Source: Colletotrichum lupini (Eukaryota; Ascomycota; Sordariomycetes; Glomerellales; Glomerellaceae). From it: a DNA stretch of 64,000 nt. Both the position numbers and the translations under genes were made by a program. The stretch covers positions 1,302,001-1,366,000 of the forward strand of contig NC_064675.1 of the NCBI RefSeq assembly GCF_023278565.1. The letters run 5' to 3'. Below, piece after piece: positions 55,906-64,000 of this stretch; the stretch's first letter is position 1; each line of letters starts with the position of its first letter. The notes below the pieces were generated by a model. That model worked only from the letters and a program-made list of their open reading frames with translations. It did no database searches and had not been told where the DNA came from.

Positions 55906-58469
55906 TCACTGCTCCCTCCCTGAAAACTCGTAGCCCTCCATCCAGCCGGCAAGCTGATCCAATTCACAGCTGCCGCAGCGCAGCAGCAGACGTTGGGTGT
56001 ACGGGACCTGTACCGCGGCTGCCGACGATGATGTATCCTTTTTGCCGTCCGTCTGGACCAAATCCGCGAACCGGGCATCGCTAAGGTAGTCCTTGACACG
56101 CATCTCCTCGGCCGGCAACGAAAACAGGCTGGCGTTCTGCCTCGTCACCTCCTCGATGCTGACGTTGTGTTCCCGCTCAATCATCCGCTTGCCGATGTAG
56201 TGCAGCTCATGTCCCTCGCCCAGCGTCACGGGCTCCCGCCTTCCCATGGCGAGTTCCCACGCAATGAGCCACGCCTGGTACCGTATATCGAGCCAGCGGC
56301 ATTTAACAATCACGAACTCGACAAGGGAGAGGAAACTCGGTTTAAAATCGAATTGGAAATCGTCCGGCGTCTCGGGTGGCACGTCCGGGCAGCTGTCGAG
56401 GATCAACCGCGCGAGCACGACGATGCGCGCGAAATTCTCCTTGAAGCAGTCGTACACAGACTCGTCGTGGGACCGGCAGACGCTGATGCAGATCTTGGCC
56501 GCCTGGTACTTCATCTCCGTCTCGGCGCAGATGAGACCCTGATGCTTCGGCAGGGGACGGTCGCCGTCGGCGTCTTTGCGGGGGTTCTCGACAAAGGCGA
56601 GGAAGGCGGCGTGCCAGCGGTCGAGCGAGACGCAGATGTGTTTTTGCTCCTCGGACATGACGGGGCCCTTTGAGGCGAGGCGGGAGTCGGTCTGCGATCC
56701 GGGGTCGGCGGAGCGGATGTAGCGGATGGCGTCGAGGAGGATCGGGTCGACGGCGCGTTTGGGGAGGTAGATGCTACTGCTCTTGTCAAAGGGGCCAAGG
56801 TTGTACCTGGATCCCAGCCCGCCGAGGCTTCCTACGCCGCCGCCGCCGGTGCCGCCGCCGTGTTGGAGGTTGAGTGAGGGGAAGCCCGGTTTGTCGTAGT
56901 AGCAGAGCTGGATGATGCTGAGGCGGTGGAATTTCGGGACGATTTCGTCGAGGGTGTCTTGTTCCAGCTCGTCGTAGTCTACGTTGTTGAGGATGTTGAT
57001 GCCGCTGGCGAGGTGCTGCATGGCGGCGTCGAAGCTCTTGCGGAGGAATTCCGTGGCGATGAAGAGGATGCAGCAGGAGAGGACGACGTCCACGTCGTTT
57101 GGCTGCGTCATGTCGTCGTCGGGGTCGTCGCCGCCGGCTTGGCTTTGGGGTGATGTGAAGGGGTTCGTCGGCGTGAGGGTGTCTTGCCGGTCTGGTTCTG
57201 CGAGCTCTGGTATGCTCGAGATGCCTGGCGTCATAGCTGCCGGGGATTGGATTGCTGATGATGGTCCGGCGGAGGACAGGCTCGGGGATGAACGGTTGCT
57301 GGGTGATCCGAAGGACCTGCTACTGTCGTTTCGTATCGTCGTCGTCGTCGAAGTCGTCCTAGTGGTGGTAGTTGTTCCTAACGTCGTCTGGACATCCTCA
57401 AACCCCCTCTCCGGCGCGACCTTGTTGGCCATCAACCGCAACGCCTTGCCATAATGCTCGTCGGCCTGCGGATTCCCTCTCCCTCCATCAGCAGTCGTTG
57501 CCGTCTCCGCTGTCGTCGTCGCCGACTTTATCGTCGCTCCTTGGATCGAGTTACTCGGGGGTCCTCGCTGCGGGAAAAGACTGCCAATGGCAGCCATGGC
57601 ATGCCTCACGGCGGGCTCCGACTTACTCAGGCGCGGCACGAGGTCGGACCAGAACTTGTTTTCAAAGTTCTGTGGCAGGTTGGGGGCGACGTCCCGGGCA
57701 AAGTACTCCACGGTGGCCTGGTCCGATTCGAATTCCCAGCCCGCCCTGGCCTGCGCGAGCGCGTCTCTCAGCCTCGTGGTGCGCGAGCGGGCGCGGGCGA
57801 TGGCCCGGTTGCTGGGGACGACGACGGCGTAGCCCTCGCATTTGCGGCCGGTGCTGGTGCAGCGCGCGCACGCCGGTTTTGCTTCATCGCACTTTACCTT
57901 GCGTGACCTATTTGAATGGGAGAAGAGAGAGAATTAAGAATGGCGAAAATGACTTAACGACGGAGGGAGGGAGGTGTTCCTTTTTCTTCTTGAGGACGGG
58001 ATTGTGAATGTGGGAACGGAGACGGAGACGGAGGGTGAGGCCCGGTGGCCGCTTGGTCACACACGCACATCACACACTCTCACATACAACACATTCTACA
58101 ACGCGCGCACACGGTACGGCACACCTTACACACACCATATACATGTATACCACCGTACATACGCAGCCGGAGACGGGGCCGCTCGTCCAGTCTCGTCTCG
58201 GCAGCCGGCCCCGGTTGAAAACTCCAGCCCCGGAGACAATCCGGAGACCGGCCGGAAGTCATCCGACTTTTTGAGGGATATAACACGTTCCGCCCGAGGC
58301 TGGGATTTCGGGCTGGAGCCAAGGCAGCGCCGCGCAGCAGCCACCCTCCAGATCGCCGATCAAGAAAGAAAAAGTCAAAGTGAAAAAAGAGCAAATACAG
58401 TACGAGAAAAGAAACTCACTTGCAAGTTAAACAGCCTGTGCGAACCTTTGGCTGGCCCTTCCGTGTCAT
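55906..58469 (-). CDS. Zn2Cys6 fungal transcription factor
   Basis: Two exons join in frame to 683 residues. Exon 1 (58420-58469) encodes M-T-R-K-G-Q-P-K-V-R-T-G-C-L-T-C-K. Exon 2 (55906-57907) continues S-R-K-V-K-C-D-E and completes C-x2-C-x6-C-x6-C-x2-C-x6-C. The 512-nt intron, long for a fungus, splits the cluster after its second Cys, a position common in this family. The body has E-Y-F-A-R-D-V-A-P-N-L, a segment typical of Zn2Cys6 proteins with a DUF3468/Fungal_trans_2-type domain. It also has a long Thr/Ser-rich disordered insert (near 57200-57550) and a helical C-terminal half ending D-Q-L-A-G-W-M-E-G-Y. It should be nuclear and bind CGG-type sites. Targets are unknown. Confidence 0.87.
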
Positions 58470-59230
58470 TATGCCTGTTCCGCTTTGCTCTGCTCTGGTC
58501 TGGACTCTACCGTCCCGCGTGTGCTTGCTCCAGCTGGCAGGCGGGAAGGTTGAGAAGGTAAAAAAAAACCCGGACCCAGGTCCGAGTACCCGCACAAAGC
58601 ACGTTCGACAGCTCGCGGCAAATGCGTGCGGGATTTGGGTGTGTGTGTGTGCGCGTGTGGTGCAGGAAGTTTCCGAAGACCCGGAGGCTGCGGCTGCGGC
58701 TGGGGGCCTGGCGGGAAAAAAAGAGGAGGAGGAGAACGAGGGTGACGGGAGGCAAGGCTACTCTCTTCTGAAGATCTAGAAGGGAAAAGGGATAAGAGAC
58801 AGAGGAAAAAACCAAGAGAGCAGCAAGTTGTTGCGTTTCAAGTTTCGGAGGGGCAGTAAATCAGCCGCGCCGATGAGGCCAGGCAGACTAGACGCAAGAT
58901 GCAGGTCGCAAGGACGCAACTGGCCGAGGCTGAAGGATGGGTGAGATTGGTTCGTGTCTGTCTTGTCTGTCTTTCTCTGTCTATAGGCTGCTTGCTTAGT
59001 TTTTCCTCTCCTCTGCCTCTTTCTTGTTCTCCTCCTCGTTCTTCTTCTTCTCTTTTTGTCTGCCCGCCCCCTTCCCCTCCGCCCTCCGGCCCCTCTCCCC
59101 CTCGACTAAAAGGTGACTGAGCAGCAAATTCCTGCCTGCGGCACTGCCTGGTCTGGCATGGTCTGGTTTCTTACCTACCTAGGTAATTCTGGTTCTGGTT
59201 CTGCTTCACCGTTCTGCTTCCTACGCGCAA

Positions 59231-59256
59231 GGCACAGGCACAGGCGCAGGCGCAGT
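59231..59256. repeat. Short 6-bp tandem repeat
   Basis: GGCACA occurs twice, followed by GGCGCA twice, in tandem. It lies in the long region upstream of the Zn2Cys6 gene. Confidence 0.6.
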
Positions 59257-59377
59257 GCGCGGCGTGGGTGGGCGGCGCGGGTTGCGGTGTCACTCTTGTT
59301 CCCCTGTCTCTCCCTGCGTCCAGTCGACTACCTACAAAGTATTCTCTTTGGCTCTTCTCTGCTTGTGACTTGTCCTC

Positions 59378-59410
59378 AATTTGGGTCAAATTTGGGTGCA
59401 AATTTGGGGG
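59378..59410. repeat. Three tandem 12-bp CAAATTTGGGTG-type units
   Basis: The units read CAATTTGGGT, CAAATTTGGGTG and CAAATTTGGGGG, head to tail. Confidence 0.6.
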
Positions 59411-61501
59411 CCGCCGCGGCCACCACCGCCGCACCACCAACAAGATGCGTTTCTTTACCAAATTGAACTCTTCGGGCTTCTCCCCTCCCCTGCACAGCTG
59501 CAGTTGTCACCTGAGGAGGACCTGGTACGCCTGTGCTTCCTATGGCCGATCCAACACGGCGCTAATTTTTTTGGTCACTTGGACTTGGCGTCGAGAAGAC
59601 CGGGGGGAGGGAGGGGGGCGTGTAGTGTACCGTCGGGTGTTGATGAGATTGATGACCCAAGAAGGGAATGCGAGCGCGGCTGTGCCATGTTCAAGTTGTG
59701 TCTGTTGGACGGGGGTGGGATGATGACGATTATGCAAAAAGGACTTTGGTTCATAATTATCTCTTGTGCCTCTTACTGTGCCGTATTTCTACGGATAACT
59801 TTTCTTCTGCACCATCGTCTCACTCTTTCTGCTCATCTAAGTTATAGAGAGAGTCAAGTACAGACACTCGAATCTTGACATCGACACTTTGGGGGGAACC
59901 GAATACCTCCGCCCGTTGCCGTCCGCCTAACAAATCAGACGATTTGATTGTCACGAGCTAAATTGTTAGGGCTCGGATAATGACATGAGCAACTAGCGTC
60001 TCTGGATTCGTCTGGATTCTAGGCCCTGTCAATGGCTCATGCTTCATGGTGTCGGGCTTCAGCTACGTCTGACAGCTGACCAATGAGACGTTTCTAAACC
60101 GAGACAATGGAAAAAGGAGATGAATGCAGAAACAATGCTCGCATTCTGCGCAACCAACCCTGGCCCCCCCGTCCACCCGTCCACCGGTGCGTTGCGGCGT
60201 TGGGCGGCGTTGCCTGTGCCGGCGAGCTATTTCGCGAAGACACCACGTTTCCGAACACCAAACATGCCTAAACTCATGGATGATGGGAGGGGGCTTCAGG
60301 CTTGTCAGGGAAGAGGGGAGACTAGGTAGGAGGGGCCGTCAAATGCGACGGATCATCGGCAGATGACTTCCCAAGCGCCTCCCTTTTGAAACATTTGTCG
60401 AAATATCGTTTCTTCTCTGACAGAGAAACTGCCGTAAACCTGGCATGTCTTGTCTAGTCTCGGGTGACACCGTGACTAGTTACAGATGATCCGCCATACT
60501 CGGTACACAGTAGGAAAAAAACGGCCTTTGGAACTTCATAGAATGGGATCAGCATTGGGGAATGTTTCACTCCAATCAAAAGAATTGACCCAATAAGCTC
60601 AGCCATAGACATTCGCACCAGCTGTGAAAACAACAGACAAGGGTCGGTTTTTGTGCCTGTAGCCCATAGATATAGCGTATCTCGCAAGCTGCGCGCTTCT
60701 CCCCTCCAAAATAGGAGTGCTCGGTAAGAAACCACATGAAAAAAGACCTAGGCTAAATCCGCCGATCTGGGCTTCAATCGCCGACTCACACACCCCCCAA
60801 AATAGTCCAATCCTCGCGAATCCCATCTTCTCAAAATACTTGACACACCGGGGACCATTGGTCTGTGTTTCTCGGTTGACCCGAGTGGTGTCGGTGTCGG
60901 AAATTGGTAAATGAAATGGCTGGTGAGCCGAGGCAACTTCGCACTTTGATGAATAAGATCCCAGCAGCCGGTTTAGTCTGCCCAGGCAGGCGAATTACGT
61001 GAGAGAGAAACTCGAGCAAAGGCCACCTTTGCATCCCGATTAATTTCCAAAGAATCAAAACAAAGGAGAAACCATTTCCCACGGTCGAATCCTGCGTCCT
61101 TTCGCAAGAATCCGTCAGCTCGTAACTGCGTAAGCACACTGATGGATTGTGCTGCAAGTGTACAAGTCATCAAAGAGGGAGTTGGAAGGAATGCAATTTG
61201 TCAACATGCCGAAGCCACAAGCGTCACTATGTTTGAGACAATTCCAGATATCATTTACCGACCGGTCTAACGCCAAAAATGGCTTGGCATGGGTATTGGG
61301 AAAACCCAAAAGTACATATAGAAACAAGCCCCTTGCTGTCTCTGGATAGCCGGCGGGATATCTCGACTTTTGTCACCAGACGTTGGAGCCTAGACGTCGC
61401 GAGTCGTAACCGCGATATTCGCTGCCCACTACCCTCTACAGCTTTTTCAAACATAGCCCACAATTTCGGGATGGTCTTCAACAATCAAAAATCCAAGACC
61501 C

Positions 61502-61574
61502 GCCTTGCTAGCTCAATCGGTAGAGCGTGAGACTCTTAATCTCAAGGTTGCGGGTTCGACCCCCGCGTGAGGCT
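61502..61574 (+). tRNA. tRNA-Lys (anticodon CTT)
   Basis: A full cloverleaf fits without an intron. The acceptor stem pairs GCCTTGC with GTGAGGC (two G-U pairs). The D arm has GCTC/GAGC. The anticodon stem TGAGA/TCTCA encloses CTCTTAA with anticodon CTT. The T arm is GCGGG-TTCGACC-CCCGC. The length is 73 nt. The discriminator is T. A TTTCTTTT word about 40 bp downstream may end transcription. Confidence 0.93.
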
Positions 61575-62366
61575 CAAATCCTCACCGCGATTGACCAAGT
61601 CATTCTTCGGGTATTTCTTTTGGTGGTTTTGATCATTTTTATCGAAATCGACAGAGCTTCGGGCACTTTTGTTTGACTTTTTGACCTTACGCTTTTGGCT
61701 CTTCTGCGTTGACGGCTTTCGACTTATGCACACGCCACTCGTCTGAACTAAAGTTGGAGAAACTCTAAGTTGGCCTTGAACTTAGAACCAAACAGGTATC
61801 GAACTATCGATGCAATGATTGGTCCCTTCACGATGCTCATCCATCTCATCTAGATAGCCCGCAAACGGCTGACAGACCAGGAGATTTAGAAGCTGGCTGT
61901 GGAATGGCCAAGTCGAGGCCTGGAAGAATAATGCAGTCAAAGCGCTCGCTGGAAACTTTCCTCCATGGTCTGCGAAAGAAGTGTCTCATTAAAACAGTGT
62001 TTTCTTCAACGTGTCTAGACTCATCTCTTTCAGCGACACATTCTCCTCCCCGCGTCACATTGGCAGTAAGGGGCTCGCAATCTTTCGTCTTCCACCTTCA
62101 CCGTCATGGTCGTCCAGAACGATGGCTGGTGGGTTAAAGAAGCCCAGGCATCTCTCTGCCTTCAACATGGACGAAGATGGGTAGACATGGAAGCTCAAGG
62201 CTTCCTATTTCGTCGAGAGATGATAGAAGAGACTCCATCGGGATGGTACCTAAACTCCTTGCTCAAAACTTGAACACTTCACTTCACTCCATACTAACAT
62301 GCATCAAGCTCTTCCTTGCTGATTTTCTTTCTAACACAACGACATGAACCACGAACCAGCAAAGCC
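61575..62366. other. Intergenic, one small ORF
   Basis: A 55-codon plus-strand frame (62106-62273), rich in Trp and Glu, ends shortly before the F-box fragment; its status is unclear. Nothing else was recognised. Confidence 0.4.
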
Positions 62367-62555
62367 ATGCCGAAAATCGAGATCCTCAATCTGCCGTCAG
62401 AAGTACTCCTGGAGATATATCAACACCTAGCAGCACCGATGCAAGACGCGTCCTCAGAACACTTGTACTGGTATTATTTCTCCATCTACAGCAGCGGCGT
62501 CATGCAAAGACCAAAGCTGGCCGAAGTCCTCGCGTGTGGTGCACCCCTTGCTTGA
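62367..62555 (+). pseudogene. F-box-domain N-terminal fragment
   Basis: From ATG 62367 the frame reads M-P-K-I-E-I-L-N-L-P-S-E-V-L-L-E-I-Y-Q-H-L, a clear F-box start at residues 5-21, then stops after 62 codons. Fungal F-box proteins are usually several hundred residues long. Coding-like frames downstream, including 63160-63657, may be its later exons, but no convincing splice connects them, so decay or a missed intron are both possible. Confidence 0.45.
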
Positions 62556-63159
62556 CTGATGCGGACGTGCAGAGCCATGCACTCGATGGCGGGCCACGAA
62601 CTCTGCTCGTGCTACTACGACATGTTACCTGCAGCAGTCTTCCCAGACCTGTGTCTTTTGTTGGACATTCGAGTCCCTGAACGATTCTTTCGTCATCACC
62701 CGCTACCTGGGTAGAGCTTGAAAGATATAGAGAAGGACATCGCTGCCACTCTGAAAGGTTTGGATATTGCGAACAGGTTATGCATGCGTGTAGACGTTCA
62801 CAACGACGTAACTACAGACATGAAGTGGTCGGATGAATAGCCTTGACGAAGAATGGACCACCAACGCCGCAAACCGCCTCGTTGTCTTTCTCAACTAGAA
62901 CAATTATCGTTTACCTTAGAATGCGGACCGCAAGACCGCATTTCTACATTCACTGCCCACCTCCTCCTCGACTAAGGTACCTCCCCGTTTTGACCAGCCT
63001 CAACGTCAGTCTAATCCATCCATAGAAACCCGCCCTTCCAGCGTTCAAGACCAACGAAACTACACATAGCTTTTATACCGAAACCAAACACCCAATCACC
63101 CGTCTCGGGTCGATCGAGAACCGGAGCTCGCCAATCCACAACCATAATCAACATCGTGC

Positions 63160-63657
63160 CCCTTCTTGCCCGTTCACGAAACGTTTTCCTTCCGAATTCC
63201 AAGGGATGTTCGTCTCGAACACCTCCGTCACCTCTTCATCCTGCTCTACGGACCGCTGTCAGTCACAACTTCGATCTCAGGGTGGGGAAATTACTGCGGG
63301 GGGATTACTATCAATAACCTTGACGAATTAAGCACCGAGAACTTGGAGAGTTTGACGGTCTCGCGCGCAGAAGACTGTTTCGACGAGCTAATAAGAACGA
63401 GTCTGCCAGAGTTGTGCCGCGAGCTGATGGCTGGGCGGTTCAAGAACTTGGACGACGTTGAGATCTTGCACTATGCCATCGATGAAGATACACGGTCCAA
63501 TACAGCGCGCAGCTTCTTGAAGTTGTTCAGGTGGAAGATCCTCAAAGAAGTGTGTGGTCGGTGGTTCGAAGGGAAGCTCTCCAGGGTTGCTGATACTCAG
63601 ATTGTTCAACCACGCGCAGCCCCTTACTTAGTCATAGGCGATCGATGGTCCTCATGA
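63160..63657 (+). pseudogene. Coding-like fragment, possibly 3' part of the F-box gene
   Basis: An open frame of about 165 codons ending TGA at 63657 has no in-frame ATG near its start. It shows amphipathic segments such as L-E-H-L-R-H-L-F-I-L-L-Y and L-P-E-L-C-R-E-L-M, consistent with the C-terminal part of a fungal F-box protein. It is the only long frame of good codon use here. Confidence 0.35.
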
Positions 63658-63751
63658 ATTCGTTGAGAACTGTTCGCAATTAAGAAACAATAGACCTTGA
63701 ACCTGGAATATGTCAAGCCTAGGGTGGTAATGCCATCATGCTCTGCTCCTC

Positions 63752-63970
63752 ATGAATGACTTGAATGCGTATGCTCATGAATCTCCACCGACTTATTCCC
63801 CGAAGCCGTCCCCCTCGACTCAAACATCGTCAATCCATGCTCCTCAATATCATCCTCCCGCCCCACCCCCGTACCTAACGACCGATGCTTCTTCCTCTTC
63901 ATCCCCGAGCTCCCAATCGTCTGAATCGAACTATGCACCTTGGGCGTCTGATCCTTACCTCCACCCGTGA
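63752..63970 (+). CDS. Short Pro/Ser-rich ORF near the right edge
   Basis: ATG at 63752 opens 72 codons rich in Pro, Ser and Tyr, ending W-A-S-D-P-Y-L-H-P and TGA. Low complexity and a competing minus-strand frame make this weak. Confidence 0.22.
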   Translation: MNDLNAYAHESPPTYSPKPSPSTQTSSIHAPQYHPPAPPPYLTTDASSSSSPSSQSSESNYAPWASDPYLHP

Positions 63971-64000
63971 ACAGCCTTCTCAGCGTCGGCGCGCACCCGC

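Larger units (their letters stand above)
58470..61501. other. Three-kilobase intergenic region
   Basis: It is probably the long promoter and leader of the Zn2Cys6 gene. It has pyrimidine-rich tracts on the plus strand (58960-59110), two short tandem repeats (59231-59256 and 59378-59410), a TACCTACCTAGGTA word near 59171 and many small overlapping frames without domains. Confidence 0.5.

Noticed and set aside
58507..59466. Several 60-120 codon frames on both strands
   Set aside because: They fall in low-complexity pyrimidine tracts and tandem repeats, overlap each other and lack domains or splice signals.

Overview
The window looks like a filamentous ascomycete (Pezizomycotina, probably Sordariomycetes; the class is an inference). 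Genes carry short GT..AG introns of 50-130 nt, encode fungal families (PTH11-like rhodopsin fold, Zn2Cys6 factors, F-box, TauD-like dioxygenase, fungal ACC deaminase), and alternate with long AT-rich blocks saturated with CpA-to-TpA changes, the mark of repeat-induced point mutation (RIP). All exon borders were read by eye from frame continuity and splice consensus; no search was run.

Layout: 1-3121, 3' part of a RIP-mutated Copia element (family A, plus strand) whose LTR abuts a decapitated rhodopsin-fold membrane-protein gene (3122-4306). 6408-8235, an intact CCCH zinc-finger gene. 8419-15215, a second family A copy (minus strand, target duplication ATATC). 17271-26373, one amidohydrolase-type decarboxylase gene broken by a 7.6-kb family B Copia element (18173-25751) and by a second, Pol III-type insertion (about 25797-26229). 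27142-29742, an HNH-nuclease gene with one in-frame TAG before a 306-codon open tail. 30754-32957, a Zn2Cys6 regulator and an NCS1 permease, tail to tail, both cut at one junction near 31400. 33862-37289, a hydantoinase/DUF917 gene with one in-frame TAG at the domain boundary. 38542-39849, a TauD/TfdA-type dioxygenase. 40979-42106, ACC deaminase. Two uncharacterised genes follow. 46229-53321 is a third family A copy (target duplication GAAAC). The right end has an F-box-like gene, a small frameshifted gene, a Zn2Cys6 factor (55906-58469), a tRNA-Lys(CTT) and F-box-like fragments.

Functionally, the segment from 30.7 to 42.1 kb is rich in genes for scavenging nitrogen or small organic compounds: an NCS1 permease divergent from a hydantoinase across a promoter with three GATAAG elements, then an oxygenase and ACC deaminase. 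Several of these genes are damaged. The window therefore reads as a transposon-bounded accessory region in decay, with intact genes (CCCH protein, dioxygenase, ACC deaminase, one Zn2Cys6 factor, tRNA-Lys) between broken ones.
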